The notes: generated by a model not told the origin, from the sequence alone. DNA of 64,000 bases from CAZGXI01 sp964529715 (GCA_964529715.1 CAZGXI010000013.1:1-64000), one strand, 5' to 3'. Positions 17,052 through 26,605 are shown, counted from the first letter of the stretch. A program made the numbers and translations.

Positions 17052-19121
17052 TCATGCGCCTGATAGATCGGCCACATGACGGATCGAGAAAGCGCAGCCT
17101 TCCAGCGGCGAAAGCTGAACCCCGACAACCAGCATTCCATCATGCCAGACCGTCTGTACTGGCAGATCGACAATCAATCGCCGCACCAGCCAATCGGACG
17201 ACCGAACGGGCAACATGACTTCGGTGGAAACTGTCTGCTGTAAGTGGTTCACGACGATGAGTGTGTAAGCATCCCGCGCGCCATCGTGCCACACAGCCAC
17301 TTCAACATCAGGATTTGTTGAACGCGCGGGCGGCGCGATCCCGGCGTCTGTAAGCAGGCCGCCAACGAACACCCGGAGGGCGGCATCGCGTCGCAGCAAA
17401 AAGGGGAACATTGCGCCCAGGTCGTAGTACCCCGGATAGTTACTGTAATCCCAGCCGAGGTAGCTACCCGCCAGGACGATCACGCCACTGCCACGCGCAA
17501 TACGCGCGATAGCAGGCGAGCCGTCATTGAAACGCGCAAGAACAGTGGCCTCTTTGGGAAGACGTAGTCCGCTCCCGGCAACCTGCACAGGCACAGGCGA
17601 GCCATCCGGCAGCGTATATACACGCGGCTGGACTGAGGACGAGTCGCGCCATTCAGCATACAACGGCGGAAAGGCGTCGGTGATGGGCGGGGCGTAATCG
17701 GTGATCAACAGCCCGCCCGCCCGAACAAAAGCGTCTAGGGCACGATGGACGTGCTCAGGCAATGCCCCACAGCCCATCACGAAAACGGCGCGGTAGCCGC
17801 GCCCCTCCAACATGCCGCTGGCGACTTGCGCTTCGGAGAGCAAATCGACCGGATAGCCGCTCTGCACCAGCAGCATGTATGTGAGCAGCGTGTCATAGGT
17901 ATGCTCATCATTCAGCGCCTGGCTCATCGTTGTCCAGGAATACAACAGCGCGATCTGCGCCTGTGCCAGACGGGAGCCGTCCAGATGCTCGACCAGTGTG
18001 AGGTACTCGCGGTTATACCGGGCCGTCTGGCGGATCATCCAGTAGCGAGCATCATCCGACGGCATGGGTTCCGGTACTGGATCGGCGTGGACGCTCAAGC
18101 GGTGCAGTTGCGTCCACCAGACCAGCCCCAACGCACCGTGCGCCAACGCAGAGTAAATCTGTTCGCTCATGCTGTTTTCGGGCAGCCGGTATCCCAACCA
18201 CGAATTGAACGCCTGCCCGTTGCAGGTCACGAGTTGATTGAAACCGGTGGCGCTACGCAGAACGTCTTTGGCATAGTCGTAAACGTAGCACTGGTAGCGC
18301 GTATCGAACTCCAGCGGATACATGTCCTCATGGCCGAAGTCCAGCACGGCCCCCATACGCCACCAATCGTTGCCGGTATAGACCGATTGCCACGATGCCG
18401 GATAAAAGTCATTGCACTCATGCGTCGCCCAGATCGGCGTTTCCGCCTTGACGGCGGCGATGACGCCCGCCAAAAACTCAGGGATCGCTTCTGCATGGCA
18501 GTCGATCCAATGCTGCCAGAGCACGGGATCGGCGGGGTCTTTCGGCGGCGGTAGATTCCGCTCCAGCCCGCGCCGTTCGAGGTAGTCGCCAAACGCTTCC
18601 CGACAATAGCTACAATAGCAGTTGGGATGCATGGGACCACCGCCGAATTCCGGCACATTGTTGCGATAGTATGCCTCATGAACAACGCTCAACACTGGTC
18701 TGCCGTCCAGACGATACAGCGCAGGGTGATCGCCAAGCTCGCGGAAGAAGCGCAGTGCACGCCGGGTAGCAAGCTCACGCACGGTTGGATGGCGAAAGCA
18801 CCCCATGTTCCAGTAGCGCGGATCGTCGGATGTGCTGCCATCCGCGTTGACGATTTTGACTTCCGGGTGCTCACTCAACTGAAGAAACTGTCCCAAGACC
18901 GGCACAACACCCAAACGGACCTCTGCCGCAGCATCCATCAGGGCGCGCAGCCCGGCGGCGGCGGCGCGGTCGTAAAACGGATCGAACAGTAGCCAGACGG
19001 CGCGAATGCCGCAGCTTGCGAACGCTTGCAGGTCGCGGGCGATTTGCCCCGTGCCCCAGTCTGCTTTCGGAGCGTAGTACACGCCAAGAATGGGATCGTG
19101 GTGATAGTGTGTCACGTTCAT
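17052..19121 (-). CDS. GH42-like beta-galactosidase-family protein
   Basis: The 689-residue product has no signal peptide. Its N-terminal half is a clan-A-like barrel (ILGVYYAPKADWGTGQIARDL, DGRPVLSVVHEAYYRNN, IWATHECNDFYPASW). The middle has the flavodoxin-like fold of the GH42 trimerisation domain (LLSEAQVASGMLEGRGYRAV, LDAFVRAGGLLITDYAPP), and the end is a small beta domain. This architecture fits GH42 and relatives, but the usual Asn-Glu acid/base pair is not obvious, so the activity is uncertain. I chose the ATG at 19121; GTG 19160 and ATG 19133 are alternatives, and no start has a good ribosome-binding site. Next in the operon is the secreted GH5-like enzyme, 38 bp on. Confidence 0.6.
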   Translation of the reverse strand: MNVTHYHHDPILGVYYAPKADWGTGQIARDLQAFASCGIRAVWLLFDPFYDRAAAAGLRALMDAAAEVRLGVVPVLGQFLQLSEHPEVKIVNADGSTSDDPRYWNMGCFRHPTVRELATRRALRFFRELGDHPALYRLDGRPVLSVVHEAYYRNNVPEFGGGPMHPNCYCSYCREAFGDYLERRGLERNLPPPKDPADPVLWQHWIDCHAEAIPEFLAGVIAAVKAETPIWATHECNDFYPASWQSVYTGNDWWRMGAVLDFGHEDMYPLEFDTRYQCYVYDYAKDVLRSATGFNQLVTCNGQAFNSWLGYRLPENSMSEQIYSALAHGALGLVWWTQLHRLSVHADPVPEPMPSDDARYWMIRQTARYNREYLTLVEHLDGSRLAQAQIALLYSWTTMSQALNDEHTYDTLLTYMLLVQSGYPVDLLSEAQVASGMLEGRGYRAVFVMGCGALPEHVHRALDAFVRAGGLLITDYAPPITDAFPPLYAEWRDSSSVQPRVYTLPDGSPVPVQVAGSGLRLPKEATVLARFNDGSPAIARIARGSGVIVLAGSYLGWDYSNYPGYYDLGAMFPFLLRRDAALRVFVGGLLTDAGIAPPARSTNPDVEVAVWHDGARDAYTLIVVNHLQQTVSTEVMLPVRSSDWLVRRLIVDLPVQTVWHDGMLVVGVQLSPLEGCAFSIRHVADLSGA

Positions 19122-19136
19122 GGTGATGATCATGCA

Positions 19137-19156
19137 GGCAGCGTCGGAACGCTGCC
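19137..19156 (-). promoter_or_regulatory. Stem-loop at the 5' end of the GH42-like gene
   Basis: GGCAGCGT and ACGCTGCC pair perfectly (8 bp) around a CGGA tetraloop, ending a few bases before the possible ATG at 19133. It sits in the spacer after the permease gene and could protect the mRNA or limit read-through. Confidence 0.4.
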
Positions 19157-19197
19157 CCACGCCGTCAGGGTTTGATCTTCAAGGCGCGATCTCAATC

Positions 19198-19214
19198 GGC
19201 GGTAAATCACCGCC
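19198..19214 (-). promoter_or_regulatory. Short hairpin directly after the MalG-type permease stop
   Basis: GGCGGT and ACCGCC form a 6-bp stem around AAATC, touching the permease stop codon (19215-19217). It is weak compared with the other hairpins in the window. Confidence 0.3.
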
Positions 19215-20111
19215 CTACCCTTTCACACCGGTCAGCGCGATCCCTTGCACAAACTGCCGTTGGAAGGCAACAAACAGGATCAACGTCGGCAGGGAGACCA
19301 GCAAAGCCGCCGCCATCGCCACACCCTGGTAAGTAACAGACCGTCCCGGATCGACCATCGTCGAGAGGATCACGGGCAAGGTCTGGAGATACTCGGATTG
19401 GAGGACAATCAACGGCCAGACCAGGTTATTCCACTCATTGAGGAAGAGGAAAATGCTCATCGCCACCAGCGCCGGGCCGACCAGCGGCAGCACCACCTGC
19501 CACCAGATACGGACCTCCGATGCGCCGTCCACGCGCGCAGCATCCAACAGCTCGTCCGGTAGAGATAACATGTACTGGCGCAAGAAGAAGACGGCAAAGG
19601 CTTTGGGTAATGCCGGAATGATCATCGCCCAGTAACTATCAAGCCAGCCGAAATTACGCACCTGGAGAAAGTTGGAGATGATCGTCACCTGCCAGGGAAT
19701 CATCATGGAGGCAACAAAGAGGATAAAGAAAAACTCCCTGCCAGGAAAGTTGTGCTTAGAAAGGACAAACGCCGCCATCGACGCGATCAACAGTGTGCAG
19801 GCCGTGATGACACTGGAAAGAAACACGCTGTTGAAGTAAAAGCGCATAAAGCCACCCGGCGTATCGGCATAACGCTGGAACAACCCTTCAACGTGATCCG
19901 GTGGCGTGTTGCGCAAAGGATCGTAGAAATTAGTCAGCGCAGGATTCTCAATGTAGAACCTGGGTGGCAGGCGATTCAGTTCCGGGACAGGCTTAAACGC
20001 GCTCAGGACCATCCAGTAGTACGGGATCAACATGCTGATCGCCAGCAAAATAACCATGCCCAACCAGAAATAACGGAGTGGTCGGTTTCCGCGTTGTAGC
20101 ACGAGATTCAT
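19215..20111 (-). CDS. CUT1 sugar ABC permease, MalG type
   Basis: The 298-residue product has six membrane segments and the permease EAA loop (DELLDAARVDGASEVRIWWQ), ending LTGVKG as is common for MalG-type subunits. The ATG at 20111 follows GAGG by 9 bases and lies right after the upstream permease's stop (20113); an overlapping GTG start at 20126 is possible. It pairs with the MalF-type subunit to form the pore. No ATPase gene is nearby, so a shared MsmK-like ATPase elsewhere is likely. Confidence 0.92.
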   Translation of the reverse strand: MNLVLQRGNRPLRYFWLGMVILLAISMLIPYYWMVLSAFKPVPELNRLPPRFYIENPALTNFYDPLRNTPPDHVEGLFQRYADTPGGFMRFYFNSVFLSSVITACTLLIASMAAFVLSKHNFPGREFFFILFVASMMIPWQVTIISNFLQVRNFGWLDSYWAMIIPALPKAFAVFFLRQYMLSLPDELLDAARVDGASEVRIWWQVVLPLVGPALVAMSIFLFLNEWNNLVWPLIVLQSEYLQTLPVILSTMVDPGRSVTYQGVAMAAALLVSLPTLILFVAFQRQFVQGIALTGVKG

Positions 20112-20112
20112 G

Positions 20113-21321
20113 TTAGTACGCCTCACTTACGCGCCCGACGCGCATGTTGATCAGGGTGAGGGCAAAGATGACGATGAACAGAATCCAGGCAATGGCCGAG
20201 GCATAACCGAGATGAAACAGTCGGAAACCCTCATCGTACAGATAGGGAACGACCGTCAGCGCAGAGTCAAGCACTCCTCCCAGTCCTTCAGAGGTGGCGA
20301 ACAAGATGTAGATCGGCTCAAAAACCTGGAAAGCGCCGATGATGCCGGTGACAACGACAAACACCGTCGTGGGACGCAGCAACGGTAGGGTCAAGTACCA
20401 AAAGCTCTGGCTGTTATTGGCGCCGTCGATGGCAGCAGCCTCGAAATACTCGTTGGGAATGTTCTGCAAGCCCGCTAGGAACAGGATCATGGTATAGCCA
20501 ATACCACCCCACACTGCCATGATGACCAGGACCGGCATACTCCAGTTGGCGTCGGCCAGAAATGAGATCGGCTGCTGGATCAGCCCGGTCTGCAACAGCA
20601 CGGTGTTGATCAGGCCGTAGGAATGGCCACGAAAAATCCACCCCCAAATCACGCTGATGGCAATCGAAGCCGTGACGGATGGCAAGAAAAACGCAATGCG
20701 CAGCAACATATTCAGGCGTGTCTGACGGTATAACACCAGCGCCAGGCCTAACCCCACGACCGTCCGAATAATGACGACCAGAAGGACATAAACGATGGTG
20801 TTGTCCAGCGCCTTCCAAAACCGGACGTCGCGTGTGCCGATCAGATAGGTCGTGTTGAAGATTGTCACCTGCCGGAATTCGCTGAACCCAGGGGAAAGTA
20901 GTTCACGCGGACGAACGAAGGCCGGCTCGCACGTCACCCCTTCGGCGGCTTCATAGGCAGCCACCTGGCTTTCGGGAATCCGCTGACGTCGGCACTGGAA
21001 CAGCGGCTCGCCCGTTGTTTCGTCGAGCAAACGCGGCTGTTGGACAATCTCAAGGCTGAGTAAATTGGCAAAGTTCTCAAACCCAACGAATTCCGGCGGG
21101 GTCGTCGGACTACCGTTATAGTCCGTCAAACTTAAATAGATCGAGTTGACGACCGGAAGAACAATAAAGACGACGAACGGGATCAGAAAAGGCAGCAACA
21201 TCAGGTAAGAGATGCGGGCTTTCCAGATACGCTTCATCAGCAGGGAAAACCTGCCGTCCGACACTAGACGTCTCGGCTGACCCATAGGCGCACTTGGGCC
21301 TATGCTCGTTCTTGCAATCAT
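20113..21321 (-). CDS. CUT1 sugar ABC permease, MalF type, with a long first external loop
   Basis: The 402-residue product is a MalF-type permease (SYLMLLPFLIPFVVFIVLP at the N-terminus; EAA loop EYFEAAAIDGANNSQSFWYL). Most such subunits are about 300 residues. The extra length is a polar insert of roughly 85 residues between the first and second membrane segments (about residues 88-170, with two Cys), where E. coli MalF also has a large periplasmic domain. The insert probably touches the binding protein. AAGAGGG before the ATG fixes the start. It is co-transcribed with the binding-protein gene upstream. Confidence 0.92.
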   Translation of the reverse strand: MIARTSIGPSAPMGQPRRLVSDGRFSLLMKRIWKARISYLMLLPFLIPFVVFIVLPVVNSIYLSLTDYNGSPTTPPEFVGFENFANLLSLEIVQQPRLLDETTGEPLFQCRRQRIPESQVAAYEAAEGVTCEPAFVRPRELLSPGFSEFRQVTIFNTTYLIGTRDVRFWKALDNTIVYVLLVVIIRTVVGLGLALVLYRQTRLNMLLRIAFFLPSVTASIAISVIWGWIFRGHSYGLINTVLLQTGLIQQPISFLADANWSMPVLVIMAVWGGIGYTMILFLAGLQNIPNEYFEAAAIDGANNSQSFWYLTLPLLRPTTVFVVVTGIIGAFQVFEPIYILFATSEGLGGVLDSALTVVPYLYDEGFRLFHLGYASAIAWILFIVIFALTLINMRVGRVSEAY

Positions 21322-21350
21322 GGCTACCCTCTTGATAAGTACATTCGAGC

Positions 21351-21378
21351 AGCATCGGGGACGTGTGTCCCCGATGCT
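21351..21378 (-). promoter_or_regulatory. Perfect 12-bp stem-loop between binding-protein and permease genes
   Basis: AGCATCGGGGAC and GTCCCCGATGCT pair perfectly around GTGT, 21 bases after the binding-protein stop. In well-studied cases, stem-loops here stabilise the upstream mRNA and reduce expression of the permeases. No T-run follows. Confidence 0.7.
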
Positions 21379-21399
21379 TTCGTGGTGATGGAACGAGGC

Positions 21400-22632
21400 T
21401 TAACCGTAGTCCTCGATTCCGGCGTTGAGAATGTCCTCGATCTCAGCGAGGGCATCTTCAAAGTCCATGCCCTCGAACAACACCGACTGCAGGACCAGGT
21501 TGGCGTCTGCATTGCTCTCTTCCCAACCAGGGCAATTGGGCGGGCCAGCCGCATCATCCAGCTGATCCTGCAAAGCCGCGTTGATGTCCTCACCGCCGCG
21601 AATGTACTGACCAAACGCCGGCTGTGGCGGCACAAAGATTTGGTTCACGTCAAAGTAGGCCGCCGTCTGAATCTCCGCTGCCTCCTCGGTGCTGAGGAAC
21701 ATCATAAAGTCAAAGGCGGTCTCGACGTTCGGGGAGAACGAGAAGATACCCATCATCTTGCCGCCGATGAACGCTGTATTCCTGCCAGTGGGGCCAGCAG
21801 GCAGAGCCGCGACCGACCAGGTGCCCTCCAGTTCCGGGTACGAGGAATTGATCCCCGTTGCCGTCCACTCGCCGTCGATGACGATATCCATCTCGTCATT
21901 GCTGAAGGCTGCTGCCGCGCTGACATCTTCCGCCGGGAAGCCGTACTCTTCATACAGGCGAGTATAGAACTCCAGCGCCGTCAGGGCCTCTTCGCTGTTG
22001 ATCGCAGCCGCCGAACAGTCATCGGTATACCAGCGACCACCGGCCTGATAGAGGAAGTTCTGGAAGCTAAGCCATGAGGCATTGCCCCAGCCGATGCCGC
22101 CACGAGCGCCCGCTTGCAGGGCAGCCTCAAGCTCTTCCCAGGTCGTAGGCACCGCCTCGACCCCGACTGCTGCCAGCGCCGCCGGGCGGTAGAACATCAG
22201 ATAGGTGTCGAGGTTATAGGGAATACCGTAGACCGTGCCTTCGGGCGTGACAATCGCTTCATAGAAACCGGGGTTGCTGATCTCGGCGATGTGAGCAATT
22301 TCTTCGGGAAAAGTTGCGCCCAGATCGACCATGCCGCCGATCTTGCCCAGCGAAATGCCCCACGACATACCGCCCATGAGGATGTCGGCGCCTTCGCCGG
22401 CACTCACTGCTGCCAGCGCCCGCGCATACGCATCACTCCAAGACACCGCTTCGATGACAGCCGTGTTGCCCGTCTGTTCACCCCAGGCATCGGCAGCAAC
22501 TTGCAACGACGCTGCCTGTTGCTCGTCACCGGTAAACCAGACGGTAATCGTGGTGCCACCCTGGGCAGTCGCCAAATTGGGGATTGAAAAAACGACAATC
22601 ACGAGTAACATGATAGAGAGTTTGCGAAGCAT
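21400..22632 (-). CDS. CUT1 sugar-binding lipoprotein/secreted protein
   Basis: The 410-residue product has a signal peptide (LSIMLLVIVVFSIPNLATAQG, no lipobox Cys) and the family 1 extracellular binding-protein fold (TITVWFTGDEQQAASLQ; TVYGIPYNLDTYLMFYRPAAL; SNDEMDIVIDGEWTATG). AAGGAG lies 6 bases before the ATG at 22632 and touches the other ATG at 22638, so the downstream one is preferred. It is the first structural gene after the LacI gene, so the ligand is probably an oligosaccharide released by the GH5-like enzyme in the same operon. Confidence 0.92.
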   Translation of the reverse strand: MLRKLSIMLLVIVVFSIPNLATAQGGTTITVWFTGDEQQAASLQVAADAWGEQTGNTAVIEAVSWSDAYARALAAVSAGEGADILMGGMSWGISLGKIGGMVDLGATFPEEIAHIAEISNPGFYEAIVTPEGTVYGIPYNLDTYLMFYRPAALAAVGVEAVPTTWEELEAALQAGARGGIGWGNASWLSFQNFLYQAGGRWYTDDCSAAAINSEEALTALEFYTRLYEEYGFPAEDVSAAAAFSNDEMDIVIDGEWTATGINSSYPELEGTWSVAALPAGPTGRNTAFIGGKMMGIFSFSPNVETAFDFMMFLSTEEAAEIQTAAYFDVNQIFVPPQPAFGQYIRGGEDINAALQDQLDDAAGPPNCPGWEESNADANLVLQSVLFEGMDFEDALAEIEDILNAGIEDYG

Positions 22633-22777
22633 AGCCATCTCCTTAGGATGACAAGCCAGGTAAGGGTCATTCAGATGAGATAGGGCGAATGCTTTCAGCT
22701 CAATGCCACCTCCTCTCCTAGTCAGGTCCCCAAACCGATAAGATTGAGGCGGTGGTGCCGTTCGACCGGGGCTGACC

Positions 22778-23824
22778 CTACGGCTCAGTTGAACCCATCA
22801 ACGATCGCACCGACTCACGCACAATGAGTTGTGTGCTTAGCGTAGTGGTCAGCGCCGGTCGTCCCGGCGATGCAGCGCGATCCTGCGATAGCCGCACCGC
22901 CATCACCCCTAACAGCACCTTGTCTACATGAACGGTCGTCAAAGGCGGCGAAACTTCTTGCGCCAGATCGATATCATCGAAGCCGACGACCGAGATCTGC
23001 CCTGGTACAGAAAAACCGAGCTTTTGCACGGCGTTCATAACGCCAATCGCAATGTTGTCGTTACAGGCAAAGATCGCCGTAACCTGCGGGGCGCGGCGCA
23101 GCAGCCGCAACGTTGCATCGAAGGCGTCAGCGCGCTCTAGCAAACTGTCTTCGATATACGTTTCTTGAATGCCGTGTGCCTGGAGCGCCTTTAGGTATCC
23201 GGCACGTCGCTCCAAAATGCTGGGATAGGAATGGGGGTGGCTGCCGATCAGCCCGATGTGACGATGCCCATTGTCGATGAGATAGCTGACTGCGTTGAAG
23301 GCACCGTTCAGGTTGTCGATCAGAACGCTGTCGTATACCGTCTTGCCCGTCGTATAGGCATCGACCAGAACGACGTTATGGCCGGCCTGGCGGCTGATTT
23401 CGGAGATCGTTTCTTCAAGGAAGGCGCCAACGATAATGACCCCATCGACGCGCTGAAGAAAGACCGACGTAGGTAAACTTACCGCACGGCTGTTCTCATC
23501 AACTTCGATGTTTGCATACATCAGGCCGATGTTGTGTCGCTGACACTCACGCTCCGCACCTGCCAGGACGTAAGAATAAAACGGATTGATGTGGACCGGG
23601 TCGCCGTTATAGCGTTTAGTGAGCAAGGCAAGGGTATTCAGATGGGGCGAGATCACAGCGTCACTGACAACGCGCTGGCGATACCCCAATCGCGCGGCAA
23701 CTTCCAAAACGCGCTGGCGGGTTTCATTCGAGACTCCTGGCTTGTTGTTCAGCACTTGAGAGACGGTGCTTACAGCAACATCCGCTTGTCTGGCGATGTC
23801 TCGGAATGTGGTTTTTTTCGCCAT
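22778..23824 (-). CDS. LacI-family transcriptional regulator
   Basis: The 348-residue product has the N-terminal helix-turn-helix and hinge (TTFRDIARQADVAVSTVSQV, LNNKPGVSNETRQRVL) and a periplasmic-binding-like sensor domain (DGVIIVGAFLEE, GHRHIGLIGS, IFACNDNIAIGVMNA, ISVVGFDDIDLAQ). It sits between the operon it precedes on the same strand and the divergent GH130/GH29 genes. A LacI-type palindrome overlaps its own start codon, which suggests autoregulation. Confidence 0.95.
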   Translation of the reverse strand: MAKKTTFRDIARQADVAVSTVSQVLNNKPGVSNETRQRVLEVAARLGYRQRVVSDAVISPHLNTLALLTKRYNGDPVHINPFYSYVLAGAERECQRHNIGLMYANIEVDENSRAVSLPTSVFLQRVDGVIIVGAFLEETISEISRQAGHNVVLVDAYTTGKTVYDSVLIDNLNGAFNAVSYLIDNGHRHIGLIGSHPHSYPSILERRAGYLKALQAHGIQETYIEDSLLERADAFDATLRLLRRAPQVTAIFACNDNIAIGVMNAVQKLGFSVPGQISVVGFDDIDLAQEVSPPLTTVHVDKVLLGVMAVRLSQDRAASPGRPALTTTLSTQLIVRESVRSLMGSTEP

Positions 23825-23833
23825 AAGCGCTTA
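23824..23833. promoter_or_regulatory. LacI-type operator palindrome overlapping the regulator's start codon
   Basis: TAAGCGCTTA is a perfect palindrome with a central CG-rich core, as in LacI/GalR-family operators (consensus-like TG.AA.CG.TT.CA; here TGTAAGCGCTTATG on the minus strand). Its first base is the T of... the ATG on the minus strand, so a bound repressor would block both transcription and initiation at the regulator's own start. Confidence 0.6.
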
Positions 23834-23869
23834 CAAACCGCCTGAGGAACTTATCTGAACAAAACGAAC

Positions 23870-23898
23870 TTGTTCGCAAACTATTTTTATGCTATATT
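23870..23898 (+). promoter_or_regulatory. Sigma70-like promoter for the GH130/GH29 side
   Basis: TTGTTC (23870) and TATATT (23893) are 17 bases apart on the plus strand. The -35 box lies within a small inverted repeat, CGAAC-TT-GTTCG (23865-23876), close to the LacI operator at 23824, so repression from this region is plausible. Confidence 0.5.
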
Positions 23899-24020
23899 TG
23901 GATAGCAATTTTGTCAAGCAATTCCACCAGTTAAGACAGGTCGTAGCATTTGCGGCTGCCCCGCATCCTCCAACTTTTCAACTAGCCTGCTGTTTCCGAA
24001 GCATCCTATGGAGCATTCGC

Positions 24021-25025
24021 ATGACCAATATGCCTTCTGCAACACAAGCTGCACCGGACACATCGACCGTTAACCTGCCCTGGGAAGAACGCCCGGCAGG
24101 TAGCAATGATGTCGTCTGGCGCTACAGCCAGAACCCGATTATCCCGCGCGACGCCATTCCCCGTTCCAACAGCATCTTCAACAGTGCTGCTGTCACCTTC
24201 AACGGCCAGTTTGCAGGCGTGTTCCGCGTAGACGACAAACAGCGTCGGATGAATCTGCATGCTGGACGCAGCCAGGATGGCATCCACTGGGACATTGCGC
24301 CCGAACCGATCACGTGGCTCAACCCCGACCCCGAAATTACCCAATTCGTACACCGCTATGACCCGCGCGTGGTATGGCTAGAAGACCGTTATTATGTGAC
24401 GTGGTGTAATGGCTACCACGGCCCAACCATCGGCATAGGCTACACGTTTGATTTTGAAACCTTCCACTTCCTGGAAAACGCCTTCCTGCCCCACAACCGC
24501 AACGGCGTCTTGTTCCCCCGCAAAATCAACGGCAAATTCGCCATGCTCAGCCGCCCCAGCGATAACGGCCACACGCCTTTCGGAGACATCTTTTATAGCG
24601 AAAGCCCCGACATGATCCACTGGGGCAAACACCGCTTCGTGATGGCCCCCAAAGGCTGGACTTGGCAGAGCACCAAAGTCGGCGCGGGGCCTATCCCGAT
24701 TGAAACTGACGAGGGCTGGCTGCTGATTTATCACGGCGTGCTGACCTCCTGCAACGGTTTCGTCTACAGCATGGGCGCGGCACTGCTTGATCTTGAACAG
24801 CCATGGAAAGTGCTGTATCGCTCCGCGCCGTATCTATTATCTCCGCAAACGCTGTACGAATGCGTCGGCGATGTGCCAAATGTCGTCTTCCCGTGCGCCG
24901 CGCTCTACGATCAACCGACCGGGCGCATCGCCATCTACTACGGCGCCGCAGACACCGTTACAGGATTGGCGTTTACCTATCTGGCCGAACTCATTGACTT
25001 CCTAAAACGCAACTCGGAACTCTAA
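24021..25025 (+). CDS. GH130-family-like glycoside phosphorylase/hydrolase
   Basis: The 334-residue product is a five-bladed beta-propeller enzyme judging by motifs: [67 protein letters not shown], and [20 protein letters not shown]. These match GH130 enzymes, which mostly phosphorolyse beta-mannosides in the cytoplasm; no signal peptide is present. The ATG at 24021 has GGAG 7 bases before it; 44 upstream codons in frame are probably not translated. It lies first in a plus-strand pair with the GH29 gene. The fit with mannan-type oligosaccharides agrees with the GH5-like enzyme of the divergent operon. Confidence 0.82.
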   Translation: MTNMPSATQAAPDTSTVNLPWEERPAGSNDVVWRYSQNPIIPRDAIPRSNSIFNSAAVTFNGQFAGVFRVDDKQRRMNLHAGRSQDGIHWDIAPEPITWLNPDPEITQFVHRYDPRVVWLEDRYYVTWCNGYHGPTIGIGYTFDFETFHFLENAFLPHNRNGVLFPRKINGKFAMLSRPSDNGHTPFGDIFYSESPDMIHWGKHRFVMAPKGWTWQSTKVGAGPIPIETDEGWLLIYHGVLTSCNGFVYSMGAALLDLEQPWKVLYRSAPYLLSPQTLYECVGDVPNVVFPCAALYDQPTGRIAIYYGAADTVTGLAFTYLAELIDFLKRNSEL

Positions 25026-25054
25026 CGCCCGTCGGCAAACGCACCTGACGGGCG
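25026..25054 (+). terminator. Stem-loop right after the GH130-like gene
   Basis: CGCCCGTC and GACGGGCG form a perfect 8-bp stem with a 13-base loop, starting at the base after the stop codon. A second, larger hairpin follows. Confidence 0.5.
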
Positions 25055-25067
25055 AATCAATCACCCA

Positions 25068-25104
25068 ATACCCTGTCCTCCGGTTGAGACAGGGTATAAT
25101 TTTG
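25068..25104 (+). terminator. Intrinsic-type terminator between GH130-like and GH29 genes
   Basis: ATACCCTGTC and GACAGGGTAT form a perfect 10-bp stem with a 10-base loop, followed by AATTTTGTTGG. The partial T-run suggests a weak terminator or attenuator, so GH29 expression may be lower than, or partly independent of, the GH130-like gene. Confidence 0.6.
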
Positions 25105-25153
25105 TTGGTTTATCTCCGGCGATGCCAAAATCCTGACAAAGGACAAATCTTCC

Positions 25154-26605
25154 ATGAAACCACCCGGCGCGCCCGTCGCCCCTTTCGAGCCAACCTGGGA
25201 ATCGCTGTCTGCGTTCTCCATTCCCGACTGGTATCAGGAAGCCAAATTCGGCATTTTCATCCACTGGGGTGTTTATGCCGTGCCAGCGTTTGACAACGAG
25301 TGGTATCCTCGCAATATGTACCTGCCGGGGACGCGCGCTTTTGAGCACCACCGAAAAACCTGGGGGGATCAGGCCACGTTCGGCTACAAGGATTTCATCC
25401 CCCTCTTCAAGGCAGAACACTTTGACCCTGATCACTGGGTTGATCTGTTCAAGCAGGCCGGGGCCAGGTATGTGGTGCCCGTCGCCGAACACCACGATGG
25501 CTTTGCGATGTACGACTCAGCCTATTCCGAATGGACTGCCGTAAAGATGGGGCCTCGGCGCGACATCATCGGGGAGCTTGCAACAGCGGTGCGCAAGCAG
25601 GGCCTCATTTTGGGCCTGTCGAACCATCGCGCCGAACACTGGTGGTTCATGAACGGCGGCATGACGTTCGACTCGGATGTCCGGGACCCGGCGTATCGTG
25701 AATTTTACGGCCCGGCCAAGCCAGGCCCGCGCTGGGAAGACGACCCCGAAGCCTGGAATAGCCGGGACTGGCAACCCAGGCCGGACGCCAAATTCCTAGA
25801 AGACTGGCTGGCGCGCAACTGCGAGCTGGTCGATCACTATCAGCCACAGCTCATCTATTTCGACTGGTGGACCGAGCAAATCGTGTTCGCGCCCTATTTG
25901 CAGCGATTTGCCGCGCATTACTATAACCGGGGCGTGGAATGGGAGAAACAGGTCGCCATCAACTGTAAGAACAATGCCTTCCCCGAAGGCACCGCAGTCT
26001 TCAGTGTCGAGCGCGGGCAGTTGGCAGACATCCGTCCCCTGTTCTGGCAATCCGATACGTCCGTCGCCAAAAACTCATGGTGTCACACCGAGGAACAAGA
26101 TTACAGAACCTCGACATCCATCATCCACGACCTGATCGATATTGTCAGCAAGAACGGCAGCCTCCTGCTAAACATCGGCCCGCGCGCCGACGGCGTCATT
26201 CCTGAGGGAGACACACAAATCCTGCTGGACATCGGGCGCTGGCTTGCGATCAATGGCGAGGCCATTTATGCCACCCGTCCCTGGAAAGTGTTCGGCGAGG
26301 GACCAACCAGGGTCATCGCGGGTGGTTTTACCGACGCCAAGCGGGCCGGCTTCACAGCGCGCGACGTGCGCTTCACCACCAAAGGCGATACCCTTTACGC
26401 GATCCTGCTGGGAATGCCCGAAAACGGCGAAGCCGTGATCGAATCGTTGGGATTGCAGCGCGATTTGTATCAGGCCACCATCCAGCGCATCCGGGTATTA
26501 GGCACTAACGAACCGGCGGTGTGGTCACGCCATGACAGCGGCCTGCACGTCCAACTGCCTGCGCACATGGAGAACACGCCTGCGGTAGTGCTCAAAATCG
26601 AATAG
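25154..26605 (+). CDS. GH29 alpha-L-fucosidase
   Basis: The 483-residue product has the GH29 landmarks FGIFIHWGVYAVPAF, YVVPVAEHHDGFAMYDS, LILGLSNHRAEHWW, QLIYFDWWTEQIVF (nucleophile Asp about 237) and NGSLLLNIGPRADGVIPE. The enzyme removes alpha-L-fucose from glycans with retention. There is no signal peptide, so it acts on imported oligosaccharides. AAGGA precedes the ATG by about 11 bases. Together with the alpha-xylosidase further on, it points to fucosylated xyloglucan as one substrate of the locus. Confidence 0.93.
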   Translation: MKPPGAPVAPFEPTWESLSAFSIPDWYQEAKFGIFIHWGVYAVPAFDNEWYPRNMYLPGTRAFEHHRKTWGDQATFGYKDFIPLFKAEHFDPDHWVDLFKQAGARYVVPVAEHHDGFAMYDSAYSEWTAVKMGPRRDIIGELATAVRKQGLILGLSNHRAEHWWFMNGGMTFDSDVRDPAYREFYGPAKPGPRWEDDPEAWNSRDWQPRPDAKFLEDWLARNCELVDHYQPQLIYFDWWTEQIVFAPYLQRFAAHYYNRGVEWEKQVAINCKNNAFPEGTAVFSVERGQLADIRPLFWQSDTSVAKNSWCHTEEQDYRTSTSIIHDLIDIVSKNGSLLLNIGPRADGVIPEGDTQILLDIGRWLAINGEAIYATRPWKVFGEGPTRVIAGGFTDAKRAGFTARDVRFTTKGDTLYAILLGMPENGEAVIESLGLQRDLYQATIQRIRVLGTNEPAVWSRHDSGLHVQLPAHMENTPAVVLKIE

